DNA of 64,000 nt from contig CAMYOG010000053.1 of NCBI GenBank assembly GCA_947259925.1, positions 62,001-126,000 on the forward strand, read 5' to 3'. Shown here piece by piece: positions 26,674-38,283 of the stretch. The notes beneath the pieces are model-generated. The model was not told the DNA's origin, made no database searches, and worked only from the letters and a program-made list of their open reading frames with translations. Source of the stretch: Thermoanaerobaculia bacterium (lineage in GTDB: Bacteria > Acidobacteriota > Thermoanaerobaculia > Multivoradales > JAHEKO01). The position numbers and the translations under genes were made by a program. Each line of letters begins with the position of its first letter. Position 1 is the stretch's first letter.

Positions 26674-27865
26674 CAATCAAATCTCCTCCGGAGCTGATTC
26701 GGCTCCAGCTCCGTGTCGTTGTCGTGAGTCGGTGGTGCGGCCTCCCCGGCCTCCGCCAGGCGGGCCCGCAGGCGCACCACCCGCTCACTGTCCGCGTCGA
26801 GGCGCTCGGCGCGCTCGAGCCAGGCACGAGCTTTGTCGGGACGATCGGAGGCCAGCTCCCACAGCCCCATGGCCGCCTTGGATTCTGCGTTCTTGCGATT
26901 CAACTGCAGTGCCCGGTTGTAGAAACGTCGCGCATCTTCCAACCGCTCCTCCCGCAGGGCCATGTCACCGAGGGTCAGATAGGTGAAGGGATTGCGGTTG
27001 CTCTTGCGGTCGAGCAATCGTAACAGTTCGCCCGCCGCGTCGAGCTCACCCCTGAGGCGCAAGAGTGTGGCGAGATTACCGAGCAGCTGGACGTGCTCGG
27101 GATCGGCCTCGAGTCCACGGCGGTACGCCTCCTCGGCACCCGCCAGATCTCCCAGCCGGCGCCGGACGACCCCCAGATTGAGCCAGGCGTGCGACCAACC
27201 CGGATCGAGGATGACCGAGGTCTCTACCCACCGGAGCGCCTCCTCCTTGTCGCCGGCGAGCAGCGCCTCGGCACCGCGATTCGAGTAGAACATCGCGAGC
27301 GCGGTCAGATCGCTGATCTGGGTCGCGCTCCGGTACCGCACGTCGCCGGGAATGAAGCCGAACTCGAGCACGGTGCGCGCGTGAGCGGCCCCCCAGCCGG
27401 CGGTGACGTGCTCCCAGCGGACGACCAGGTCTCCCGCCTTGGCGAACCTCGCGTCGCGCTCGACGCTCAAGAAGTAGGTCCGGACGCCGACCTCGCGCGT
27501 CAACGCGATGAACAGAGTGGTAAACGACAGGCAGTTGGCCTCGCCGGTCTCGAAGACCTCTCGCGCGGTCCCGGTCCGATCCCGCTCGTACCTGACCGCC
27601 AGACCCTCCTTCTTGACCAGAGCGTTCATCAGATCGAACATCCGATCCTTCTCGGAAGCGTTGGCGCGCACGTTGGCCCACGCCCAGCGCTTCATCTCGG
27701 GCGTCAGCTCGAGCGGCTGGACGAACGTCGACATCTCGAGGCCGAGCGCGCGCACCGCTTCTTCGAGGGTCGCCGGCTCCCCGGTCGAGCCCGCCGAGCC
27801 GCACGAGACCGACAGAGCACACGCCAGCCAGATCCAGTGGCGGCGCGGTCTGCCGGCTCCAGGCA

Positions 27866-27866
<1 letters not shown>
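26673..27866 (-). CDS. Transglutaminase-like/TPR lipoprotein
   Basis: 397 residues from the ATG at 27864-27866, which overlaps the peptidase stop (TGATG). Lipobox in LACALSVSCGSAG. Residues about 30-200 resemble a bacterial transglutaminase-like domain: ETGEANCLSFTTLFIALTREVGVRTYFL places the Cys nucleophile in the usual G-x-C context. Residues about 215-370 are TPRs (HAWLNLGVVRRRLGDLAGAEEAYRRGL, FTYLTLGDMALREERLEDARRFYNRAL). Lipid-anchored, probably periplasmic; substrate unknown. Confidence 0.8.
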
Positions 27867-29698
<1,832 letters not shown>

Positions 29699-29787
29699 CT
29701 CCTCCTCCGCTGCTCTGCAGCCTCTCTGCCCAGGTCAGTCTATCGAAGCCGCCGCGGCTCGAGACGCGGCCGCCGACCGCCGACCGA

Positions 29788-30957
29788 CTAGCGGGCGAGG
29801 GCCTCGGCCATCCGTCCGAGGCCGAGATCGAGCTGCTCGCGCGAGCAGGCGAAGGAGAGCCGGATGTGATCGTCGTTGCCGAACGCGATCCCAGGGACGA
29901 CCGCCACGCGGGCCTCGTCGAGCAGGTATTCGGCCATCTCCACCGAGCCCTGCCGGCCGTCGTGGTAGCAGTCCGCCACCTGCGGGAACGCGTAGAACGC
30001 GCCGGCAGGCGGCAGACAGGTGACACCGGGCATCTCGGCGAGCCGCCGGGCGACCAGCTCGCGCCGCTCAGCGTACTCCTTCAGCATCGCCACCACGTCT
30101 TCCTCCGCCCCGTCGAGCGCGGCTAGCGCCCCCATCATGGCGAACGAGGTCGGGTTCGAGGTCGCATGGCTTTGCAGCCTCGAGACCGGCCCGACGATCG
30201 ATGCCGGACCGAGTAGATAGCCGATCCGCCACCCGGTCATGGCGTAGGTCTTCGAGAACGAGCCGACCACGACCACGGTCTCCGGGAAACGGGCAGCGAG
30301 AGGCGCGGCGCTGGCGTGCTCCTCGCCGTCGTAGATGAAGCGCTCGTAGGTCTCGTCGGAGATGACCACGATGTCGCGCTCGGCGCACGCCTCGACGATC
30401 CGCTCCAGGTCGTCGGCCCTCATGATGCCGCCGGTCGGATTGCAGGGCGAGTTGAGGATGACGGCGCGGGTGCGCGGCGTGATCGCTTCCAGAATCGGAT
30501 CGGCGTGGAGCTTGAAGCCGTCGTCGATCGACGTCGCGACCTCGATCGGCTCGGCGCCGGTGAATCGAACCTGCTCGGGGAAAGTCACCCAGAAGGGGGA
30601 AGGCAGGATCACCTCGTGCCCCCGCTCGAAGAGGCTGAGCGCCAGCTCGAGGAGCGCCGTCTTCGCACCCACGGTCACCACCACCGAGGCCGGCTCCCAG
30701 GGTGCCCCCTTCGCCTGGTAGCGGGCTGCGAGCGCCTCGCGCAGCTCCGGTATCCCGGCCGCCGCGGTGTAGCGTGTGAAGCCGCTTCGAAGGGCGTCGA
30801 TCGCCGCCTCGACCCCGGCCCGCGGAGTATCGAAGTCGGGCTCGCCGGCGCTCAGGTCGGCGACCTCGATCCCCTGGCGGCGCAACTCTCCCGCCTTGCG
30901 CGAGACCCTGAGCGTGGCCGATTCGCCGATCCGATGGATACGCGCCGCGAGCTTCAT
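29788..30957 (-). CDS. aspC: Class I aminotransferase, aspartate aminotransferase type
   Basis: 389 residues from MKLAARIHRIGESATL. PLP fold: DLSAGEPDFDTP, VTVGAKTALLELALSLF, LNSPCNPTGG, VISDETYERFIYDGE and the PLP lysine in VVVGSFSKTYAMTGWRIGYL. Transfers the amino group between aspartate and 2-oxoglutarate, or a related substrate; specificity cannot be fixed here. An in-frame ATG five codons upstream is an alternative start. Divergent from dsbD. Confidence 0.9.
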   Translation of the reverse strand: MKLAARIHRIGESATLRVSRKAGELRRQGIEVADLSAGEPDFDTPRAGVEAAIDALRSGFTRYTAAAGIPELREALAARYQAKGAPWEPASVVVTVGAKTALLELALSLFERGHEVILPSPFWVTFPEQVRFTGAEPIEVATSIDDGFKLHADPILEAITPRTRAVILNSPCNPTGGIMRADDLERIVEACAERDIVVISDETYERFIYDGEEHASAAPLAARFPETVVVVGSFSKTYAMTGWRIGYLLGPASIVGPVSRLQSHATSNPTSFAMMGALAALDGAEEDVVAMLKEYAERRELVARRLAEMPGVTCLPPAGAFYAFPQVADCYHDGRQGSVEMAEYLLDEARVAVVPGIAFGNDDHIRLSFACSREQLDLGLGRMAEALAR

Positions 30958-31066
30958 GCGAGCTGTCACCATACACCAGGTCCGGGCGGTTTTGGCGCGA
31001 CCTCGGGGGCGAATCGGCGCCCCCAGGCCTGCGACCCACGACGCTTCCGGCGCCTCGGGCCGATGC

Positions 31067-31072
31067 TAGACT
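31067..31072 (+). promoter_or_regulatory. Putative -10 element of dsbD
   Basis: TGC followed by TAGACT, 12 bases before the dsbD ATG, giving a leader of only a few bases. Confidence 0.4.
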
Positions 31073-31084
31073 GACCGCCTGCCC

Positions 31085-32878
31085 ATGACCGCGGCCAGGA
31101 TCCGTCTCGCCGTCTCCCTGCTCGCCGCACTGGTCGCCGGCGCGAGCGCACCCACCGCAGCGCAGCTCGCGAGCCCCAGCAAGGCGACCGTCGACCTGGC
31201 CGCCGACCGCACCGCCTACGAGCCCGGCAGTGAGGCGACGGTCGTCGCGACGATGACCATCGAGTCGGGCTGGCACACCAACAGCAACCAGCCGACCTTC
31301 GAGTACCTGATTCCGACCGAGCTCGAGCTGGTGCTCCCAGACGGGTGGGCACCGGCGACGATCAGCTACCCCGAGGGGACGATGGAGACCTTCTCCTTCG
31401 AGGAGCAGCCGCTCTCGGTCTACTCGGGAGAGGTCGACTTCGGCTCGACGGTGGCGGTTCCGGCCGGGGCGGAGCTCGGCCCGGTGCCGATCGAGGCCCG
31501 GCTCACCTACCAGGCGTGCGACGACAAGAGCTGCCTGCCGCCGACCACCGCCGAGGCGAGCCTCGATCTGGCGATCGGCAGCGGTGGACAGCCGACCGGT
31601 GTGACGGCCGGCGGGACCCGGCGGGCGGGTCCGCACCTCGGAGTGATCCTGCTACTCGGGCTGCTCGGCGGGCTGATCCTGAACGCGATGCCGTGTGTCC
31701 TACCGGTTCTGTCGCTCAAGATCTTCGGCCTGGTCAAGAGCGCCGGTGAGGGACGGACAGCGGTGGTCGCCGGCTCACTGGCGACCGCGGCGGGGATCCT
31801 GGCCTCGTTCTGGGCGCTGGCGATCGCGGCTGTCGTCGCGCGCGCCGCGGGCACCGCGGTCGGCTGGGGGGTCCAGTTCCAGGAGCCGGTCTTCGTCACC
31901 TTCCTGGCGATCGTCGTGCTGCTGTTCACCCTCAACCTCTGGGGCCTGTTCGAAGTGCGGTTGCCGGGCTTCGCCCAACGGCTCTCGGGCTCGGCCGCGA
32001 CCGAGGGGATCGCCGGTCACTTCGGCTCCGGCCTGTTCGCGACCCTGATGGCGACGCCCTGCTCGGCGCCCTTCCTTGGCACCGCTCTGGGCTTCGCCCT
32101 CGGCCAGACCGCACCGACGGTGTTCGCCACCTTCACCGCCGTCGGCGTCGGCATGGCGCTCCCCTATCTGGCGGTCGCCGCCACGCCCCGCAGCCTGTCC
32201 TTCCTGCCCAAGCCGGGCCCGTGGATGAACCACCTCCGGGTGGTGATGGGCTTTCTGCTCGCCGGCGCCGCGATCTGGCTGCTCTACGTCCTCGCGGGGC
32301 AGATGCCCGCCGAACGGGTCGCCTTTCTCCAGGGCGCTCTCCTGCTGCTGGCGCTCTTCGTCTGGATGCGCTCCGCCGGGAGCGGGTTGAGCAGGAAGCT
32401 GGCGACCGTCGGCGCGTTGGTCGCGGTCGGCGTGGCGTTCTGGATCGCCGGCTCGGGTCGCGTGCAGCAGCGGGCGCTGGCGGCGGTCGAAGAGACCTAC
32501 CTGATCCCGTGGACGACCTTCGATCGCACCGAGGCCGAGCGGCTGGTCGACGAGGGACGCTTGGTCTTCGTCGACGTCACCGCCGACTGGTGCTTCACCT
32601 GCAAGGTCAACGAGCGGCTGGTCCTGGAGACCGAGGAGATCGCTGCGCTGTTCGAGCGGCACGAGGTGATCGCGATGAAGGCCGACTGGACCACCCGCTC
32701 GGACGCCATCGCGAACTACCTGGCCGACCACGGTCGCTACGGCATTCCCTTCTACCTGCTCTACCGACCGGGCGACGAGCCGCACCTCTTCGGCGAGCTG
32801 CTGACCAAAGACGTGGTGGTGGACGTGGTCGAGGCGGCGGCGACCGCCGGCGCCGCGCAGCAGTTCGCGAGCCAGTAG
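31085..32878 (+). CDS. dsbD: Thiol:disulfide interchange protein DsbD-like
   Basis: 597 residues. Signal peptide to about residue 26, then the periplasmic alpha domain with the redox pair in YQACDDKSCLPPTT. The membrane domain, about eight helices (180-455), has N-A-M-P-C-V-L-P-V and TPCSAPFLGTALG. A C-terminal thioredoxin domain carries ADWCFTCKVNERL. The complete three-module layout matches DsbD, which moves electrons from cytoplasmic thioredoxin to periplasmic thiol systems. Stand-alone gene. Confidence 0.93.
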   Translation: MTAARIRLAVSLLAALVAGASAPTAAQLASPSKATVDLAADRTAYEPGSEATVVATMTIESGWHTNSNQPTFEYLIPTELELVLPDGWAPATISYPEGTMETFSFEEQPLSVYSGEVDFGSTVAVPAGAELGPVPIEARLTYQACDDKSCLPPTTAEASLDLAIGSGGQPTGVTAGGTRRAGPHLGVILLLGLLGGLILNAMPCVLPVLSLKIFGLVKSAGEGRTAVVAGSLATAAGILASFWALAIAAVVARAAGTAVGWGVQFQEPVFVTFLAIVVLLFTLNLWGLFEVRLPGFAQRLSGSAATEGIAGHFGSGLFATLMATPCSAPFLGTALGFALGQTAPTVFATFTAVGVGMALPYLAVAATPRSLSFLPKPGPWMNHLRVVMGFLLAGAAIWLLYVLAGQMPAERVAFLQGALLLLALFVWMRSAGSGLSRKLATVGALVAVGVAFWIAGSGRVQQRALAAVEETYLIPWTTFDRTEAERLVDEGRLVFVDVTADWCFTCKVNERLVLETEEIAALFERHEVIAMKADWTTRSDAIANYLADHGRYGIPFYLLYRPGDEPHLFGELLTKDVVVDVVEAAATAGAAQQFASQ

Positions 32879-32928
32879 AGACCGGGCGGCCGCTCGAGCG
32901 TTCTTCGCCAACGAGCGCCGAATGGGGG

Positions 32929-32934
32929 TAGACT
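32929..32934 (+). promoter_or_regulatory. Putative -10 element of the CHAT-protein gene
   Basis: TAGACT 36 bases before the ATG at 32971. GAGGGGG ribosome site follows. No clear -35. Confidence 0.35.
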
Positions 32935-32970
32935 GTCCCCAGACAAGCCGGACATTCGAGGGGGACCCGG

Positions 32971-35900
32971 ATGAGTACGACACTCAGGATCGCGGGAGCA
33001 CGGCCCGCCGACGACGGGGAGTCCTATCTCCAGACCAGCCCGGAGTTCGCACCGAAGGTCAAGAGAGCACTGGACATCGACGCCACTCGGGCGACCGGCC
33101 CGGAGACCAGGATCGAGGTCGAGAAGGACGACGTTCTCGAGCTCGAGCTCGAGGACGGGGTTCGCCTCTGGACCAGCTACGAGCAGTTCGAGGACGACGC
33201 CGCCAAGGCGGGGCTCGCTTCGCGCAACGCCCGAGAAGCGGCCTTCCCGAGCCACTATCCGAGTCAGGGGAAGGAACGAGGCATCGCCGGCCTGGCCATC
33301 AAAGGCCTCAAGCTGCTCGGGTTCGACCTGCCGGGCGAGGTGGCGGAGATCGCGGCTCGCGCGATCGAGAACCGCATTAAGCACGGTCTCCATATGTGGC
33401 GCGAGGACGGCAAGCTCGTTTCCGGCGAGGTCGAGGCGACCGACGACCCGGTGCTGGTCTTTCTGCACGGCACCGCGTCGAGCACCGACGGTAGCTTCGG
33501 CGGCCTGCTCGAGGACCAGGAGAACACCTGGCGTCGCCTCCACCATCGCTACGAGAAGCGGGTCTTCGCGCTCGAGCATCGGACGCTGAGCCAGAGCCCG
33601 CTCCGGAACGCCATCGACCTGCTCGAGAGTCTGCCGCCCGACGCCCGGCTCCACCTCGTCAGCCACTCGCGGGGAGGTCTCGTCGGTGAGCTCGTCGCCC
33701 ACGGCCGGGTCGTGGGCACTACCCGCAAAAAGCCGTTCTCCGCCGAGATGATCGCCGGCTACGACCGCGGCGCCACCGGCGACCGCAAGCCGGAGATCGA
33801 GCTCCTCAAGCGCCTCAACGTTCTGCTCGGAGAGAAGCGCCCGCGGGTGGAGCGCTTCGTTCGGGTCGCCTGCCCGGCGAAGGGAACGACTCTCGCATCC
33901 AAGCGTCTCGACCTCTACCTCTCCACGATCCTCAACCTCCTCGGCCACACCGGACTGGGTGCCCACCCGGTCTACGGGATGGTCTCCGACCTGCTGATCG
34001 CGGTCGCCAAGGAGCGCACCGACCCGGAGGATCTCCCCGGTCTCGAGGCGATGATGCCGCGCTCGCCCTTGATCCGTCTGCTCAACACCTCCGGCCTGGA
34101 GCTCGAGGCCGATCTGTCGGTCATCGCCGGCGATTGCGAAGGCGACGGGCTGCGGGCGCGGCTCAAGCAGGTGCTCGACGCCTTCTACCTGGAAGATCAC
34201 GATCTGATCGTCAATACGAGTTCAATGGACCTCGGCGCGCAGCGCCGAGGGACTGCGCGCAGCTACTTCACCAGCGGTCCGAAGGTCGATCACTTCAGCT
34301 ACTTCAGGAACTCGGACACGGCGCAGCAGGTGCTCGTCGGTCTGGAGCGGGAAGACGACGATCTCGGCGGGTTCGGGGAGATCGGGGCGGTCCGCGAGGT
34401 TCGCATCGCGACCGACCGCGACCTCGGCGACGAGCCCAAGCCGATCGTCCTCCTGCTGCCGGGGATCATGGGCAGCCAGCTGGCGGTCGGGAGCAACCGC
34501 TACTGGCTCGACCCGCCGGCCCTCGCCCGCGGCAAGCTCTCAGAGCTCCGGGTCTCGCAGCAGGGCGTCTGGGCGAGCGGGCTGATCGGCCTCGCCTACG
34601 CCGATCTGGTCGAGTACCTGGGCGGTTCCCGTCAGGTGCTGCCCTTCCCGTTCGACTGGCGACTCTCCATTCTGAGCGCCGCGGATCGTCTGGAGGTGGC
34701 GGTACGACGGCAGCTCGACCGGGAGGAGGCCAAGGACCAGCCCATCCACCTGCTCGCCCATTCGATGGGCGGCCTGGTCGCCCGGGCGCTGATCGCACGG
34801 CGGCCCGAGCTCTGGGACGAGCTCCGCGACCGCGGCGGGCGCCTGGTGATGCTCGGCACGCCGACCAACGGCTCGTGGACCGTGCCGCGAGCCCTGCTGG
34901 GCCGCGAGAAGCTGGTCTCCGGCCTGGCGCTGCTCGACGTCTGGAACTCACGGAGCGACCTGCTCCGCTGGTTCTCTCAGTATCCAGGGCTCCTGGAGAT
35001 GCTCCCGGCCGACGACGACCACGATCTGTTCGCGGTCTCCACCTGGCGTGATCTCAAGAACACGGACGACCGGAAGTGGTCGGTTCCGACGGCGCGCCGG
35101 CTCGCGCAGGCCCGTCGGACCCGCAAGCTCCTGGATGGGGCCGCGATCGACGCCGACCATATGTTCTACGTCGCCGGCGTCGCCCGCCAGACCCCGATCG
35201 GACTCGGGCCGCTCTCGGAAGGCATCGTCTTCCGCTCGACCGCCGAAGGCGACGGGAGGGTGCCGTGGAAGACCGGGATCCCCGAAGGGATACACACGTG
35301 GTACGTCGACACCAGCCACGGCAATCTGGCGGACCACCGGCCCGCCTTCGACGGCATCGCCGATCTCCTGGAGAGAGGCGACACCAAGCGGCTCGACACC
35401 GCTCCGCCGGTGTCACGCGGCGAGGAGGTGCCGACCCGGATGGACAGCGAGGACGAGGTGGTCCTCTTCCCCGACGCCCAGGAGCTGGCGGCGGCCGCGC
35501 TCGGGCTCGACCTACGCCGACGACCCACCGCGAAGCCTCCTCTGCGAGTGAGCGTCGCTCACGGCAACCTGGCGTTCGCGCGCTCGATGGTCATGGTCGG
35601 CCACTACAAGAGCGACGCCATCGTCAGCGCCGAGAGCGCCCTCGACCGGCGCCTCGACGGCCGACTCTCCTTGCGCCACCAGGCCAACCTCTATCCGGGG
35701 CCGACAGGCACCGCGGAGGTGATCTTCTCGGACGAAACGGACCAGCACCCGACGTACGGCGCCCTGGTGGTTGGACTCGGCGACGTCGGAGATCTGACCG
35801 CGGGAGCCCTCAGCGCGACCGTTCAGGACGGTGTGGTCCGCTATGCGCTCGCGGCGAGGGAAGAAGGGCGAGCCCCCGACACCGACACCATCGCGCTCTC

Positions 35901-38280
35901 TTCCCTGCTGATCGGCACAGGCGAAGCGGGGATCGGTCTGCGCGACGCGGTCGAGGCGATCATCCACGGCGTCACGCTCGCGAATCAACGCATCGCGGAG
36001 CGGCTGTCGGACACCCCATGCATCGGCGAGATCGCCTTCGTCGAGCTCTTCGAGGACCGGGCGATGAACGCCCTCGCCGAGCTAGAGAGCATCGCCAGCG
36101 CGGGCGGCAAGGCACCCTTCGTTCTCGATCCCGAGCTGCGGCGCCTCGACGGCGGCTATCGACGGGTCTACTTTCGCGAGCCGCAGGGCTGGTGGGCGCG
36201 GCTCATCATCTCCACCGTCCACGAAGAGGTCCCTTCCCGCGACAGCGAGGCCGACGAGCGCCCCAGGCGCAAGAACGAGCTCATTCGGTTCCAGACCCTG
36301 GGGCAGCGGGCGCGCGCCGCCAGCACTCACGTCGGGATTCAGCGCCGACTGGTCGATCAGCTCGTGCGGCAGGCGACCGCGAGCACCCGCGCGACCAGCG
36401 AAGACTTGACGTCGACCCTGTTCGAGCTGCTCGTGCCGAGGGAGCTCAAGGCCGTGGCCGCGGAGCAGCGAAACCTGGTGCTGGTGCTGGACGAAGAGTC
36501 GGCCAGGCACCCCTGGGAGATGCTGTTCGATCGCTCGCAGAGGGGCGGCAAGCCGCTCGGAGTCTCGGCCGGTCTGCTGCGCCAGCTGAAGGTCGAAGAT
36601 CCGGAGCCGGTGGTTCACTCCTACGATCGCAACGCGCTGGTGGTCGGCGATCCTCCCAGCTGCCTGGTCGAGCTCGGCGGGGCCCAGCGCGAGGCGAAGC
36701 GGGTGGTCAAGAGCCTGCGAGCCGGCAACTGGACGGTGACGACCGAGATTCGTCATCAGGAGAGGGTGACCCCGACCTCGGTGCTGCGAGCGCTGATGGC
36801 TCACGACTACCGGGTTCTCCATCTGGCCGGCCACGGCCTCTACGACCGGACCGATCCGATGCGCAGCGGCATGGTCCTGTCCTGCAAGCGCGGCAAAGAG
36901 GAGAAGCTGGTCGATCTCGAGCTGCTGACGCCCAACGAGGTCCGGCAGATGCGCACCATGCCCGAGCTCGTCTTCATCAACTGCTGTCATCTGGGGCATG
37001 AGGAAAAGCTGCCGCATGAAGACCCCCATGGACTCGCCTCCAATCTCGCCTCGCAGTTCATCAAGATGGGAGTGCGAGCGGTGGTCGCCGCCGGCTGGGC
37101 GGTGGACGACGCCGCGGCGGTGACCTTCGCCACCAAGTTCTACCGCCTGCTGCTTGACGGCGAGACCTTCGGCATGGCGGTCCGTGGTGCGAGGTCCAAG
37201 ACCTTTGGCGACCACCCGGGGACCAACACCTGGGGTGCCTACCAGTGCTACGGTGATCCGGGCTTCCGGCTGGTCCTCGACGCTCGCACGGGAGGTTGGA
37301 GCGGTTGGTCGTTCCGCCACAAGGTCGAGGCGATGGTCGAGCTCGGCAATCGAGCCGCGGCGGCGAAGAGCGCCAACACGATCGGCAAGCGCGAGGCGCG
37401 ACACCAGCAGGTGAAGGACATCGAGAAGGTCCTGAAGACGAGGGGCTGGCTCGAAGATCCAGAGATCTGTTCGGCCCTCGGTGCTGCGTTTCGCGCCACT
37501 CATAATTTTGGTCCGGCGGTCCACTACCTCGAACGAGCCCGTGCCGCGGAAGACGCACAGGTATCGGTCAAGCGCCTCGAGATGCTCGCCAACGTGCGCA
37601 CACGCTGGGCGAAGGAGGAGTTCGTCGCCAAGAGGATGAGTCGCACCAGGGCGATCCGGCAGATCCGCAAAGCCATCTCCGAGGTCAAGCACCTGCTCAA
37701 GCTCGGACACACCTCGGAGCGTCACTCGCTCCTCGGCTCGAGCTACAAACGACTCGCGTTTCTGCAGAAGGGTCCCAACCGCCAGAAGTCGCTCCAGCGA
37801 ATGACCGGCGAATACCGGTCGGCTACGCGCATCGGGGAGGTGAAGTACCCGAAGCCCAACGTGCTGATGGGCATCCTGCTCCAGGGTGGACCCTGGAACC
37901 GGCAGGTCGGCGACAACGAGTGGACCCTCGCCGCGACCTTCGACCAGGTGCTGGACGACCTCGAGACACGGGCTCCGCTCGACTATCACCGCGAGCGGAG
38001 CTTCTGGAACGCGATCATGGAGCCCGATTGCGGTGTGCTCCGGGGGCTGCGCCAACGCGACCTGAGCACTCGCGAAGAGAAGATCATGGACGGCTACGAA
38101 GAGGCCAAGAATCTCGGGGGGTCGCCCCGCCAATGGGATTCGGTTCTCTGGCAGTTCGAGCTCGCGCTCGAGATCCTGCGATCACCGGGGCGGCGTACCA
38201 AGGGAATTCTGGAGGTCAAGGGGGAGCGAGACGCCCTGGCGCAGATCTACGCCAAGGTCAAGCGGCTGGCCGCCGAGTAG
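32971..38280 (+). CDS. Giant CHAT-protease protein with two alpha/beta-hydrolase domains
   Basis: 1769 residues, no signal peptide or membrane helix, so cytoplasmic. Order: a short N-terminal domain (1-110); hydrolase 1 (about 155-450; oxyanion LVFLH166GT, nucleophile SHS233RGG, candidate His441 in VDHFSYF); hydrolase 2, LCAT-like (about 488-800; LLLPGIMGSQ at 491, AHS598MGG, candidate His783); a middle domain (about 860-1160); a CHAT caspase-like domain (about 1190-1450) with H1288 in LHLAGHG and C1339 in VFINCCHLGH; then a helical TPR-like tail to the end. CHAT domains are cysteine proteases known in caspase-like effectors and gasdermin-type defence. Neighbours are ordinary genes, so no partner is visible. 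Function unknown; the fusion suggests a regulated lipase/protease effector. Confidence 0.88.
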   Translation: MSTTLRIAGARPADDGESYLQTSPEFAPKVKRALDIDATRATGPETRIEVEKDDVLELELEDGVRLWTSYEQFEDDAAKAGLASRNAREAAFPSHYPSQGKERGIAGLAIKGLKLLGFDLPGEVAEIAARAIENRIKHGLHMWREDGKLVSGEVEATDDPVLVFLHGTASSTDGSFGGLLEDQENTWRRLHHRYEKRVFALEHRTLSQSPLRNAIDLLESLPPDARLHLVSHSRGGLVGELVAHGRVVGTTRKKPFSAEMIAGYDRGATGDRKPEIELLKRLNVLLGEKRPRVERFVRVACPAKGTTLASKRLDLYLSTILNLLGHTGLGAHPVYGMVSDLLIAVAKERTDPEDLPGLEAMMPRSPLIRLLNTSGLELEADLSVIAGDCEGDGLRARLKQVLDAFYLEDHDLIVNTSSMDLGAQRRGTARSYFTSGPKVDHFSYFRNSDTAQQVLVGLEREDDDLGGFGEIGAVREVRIATDRDLGDEPKPIVLLLPGIMGSQLAVGSNRYWLDPPALARGKLSELRVSQQGVWASGLIGLAYADLVEYLGGSRQVLPFPFDWRLSILSAADRLEVAVRRQLDREEAKDQPIHLLAHSMGGLVARALIARRPELWDELRDRGGRLVMLGTPTNGSWTVPRALLGREKLVSGLALLDVWNSRSDLLRWFSQYPGLLEMLPADDDHDLFAVSTWRDLKNTDDRKWSVPTARRLAQARRTRKLLDGAAIDADHMFYVAGVARQTPIGLGPLSEGIVFRSTAEGDGRVPWKTGIPEGIHTWYVDTSHGNLADHRPAFDGIADLLERGDTKRLDTAPPVSRGEEVPTRMDSEDEVVLFPDAQELAAAALGLDLRRRPTAKPPLRVSVAHGNLAFARSMVMVGHYKSDAIVSAESALDRRLDGRLSLRHQANLYPGPTGTAEVIFSDETDQHPTYGALVVGLGDVGDLTAGALSATVQDGVVRYALAAREEGRAPDTDTIALSSLLIGTGEAGIGLRDAVEAIIHGVTLANQRIAERLSDTPCIGEIAFVELFEDRAMNALAELESIASAGGKAPFVLDPELRRLDGGYRRVYFREPQGWWARLIISTVHEEVPSRDSEADERPRRKNELIRFQTLGQRARAASTHVGIQRRLVDQLVRQATASTRATSEDLTSTLFELLVPRELKAVAAEQRNLVLVLDEESARHPWEMLFDRSQRGGKPLGVSAGLLRQLKVEDPEPVVHSYDRNALVVGDPPSCLVELGGAQREAKRVVKSLRAGNWTVTTEIRHQERVTPTSVLRALMAHDYRVLHLAGHGLYDRTDPMRSGMVLSCKRGKEEKLVDLELLTPNEVRQMRTMPELVFINCCHLGHEEKLPHEDPHGLASNLASQFIKMGVRAVVAAGWAVDDAAAVTFATKFYRLLLDGETFGMAVRGARSKTFGDHPGTNTWGAYQCYGDPGFRLVLDARTGGWSGWSFRHKVEAMVELGNRAAAAKSANTIGKREARHQQVKDIEKVLKTRGWLEDPEICSALGAAFRATHNFGPAVHYLERARAAEDAQVSVKRLEMLANVRTRWAKEEFVAKRMSRTRAIRQIRKAISEVKHLLKLGHTSERHSLLGSSYKRLAFLQKGPNRQKSLQRMTGEYRSATRIGEVKYPKPNVLMGILLQGGPWNRQVGDNEWTLAATFDQVLDDLETRAPLDYHRERSFWNAIMEPDCGVLRGLRQRDLSTREEKIMDGYEEAKNLGGSPRQWDSVLWQFELALEILRSPGRRTKGILEVKGERDALAQIYAKVKRLAAE

Positions 38281-38283
38281 CCG

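Noticed and set aside
31775-32983. 402-residue minus-strand frame opposite dsbD
   Set aside because: DsbD is unambiguous; the antisense frame has no homology I recognise.
36082-38133. 683-residue open frame on the minus strand, antisense to the CHAT gene
   Set aside because: Shadow of a GC-rich coding strand: no ribosome site, no recognisable domain, and the plus-strand protein has clear catalytic motifs.
32971-38280. CHAT gene as part of a defence island
   Set aside because: Flanking genes (dsbD, sulfatase) are ordinary; no nuclease, reverse transcriptase, TIR, STAND or gasdermin gene is nearby. A defence role stays possible but context does not support it.
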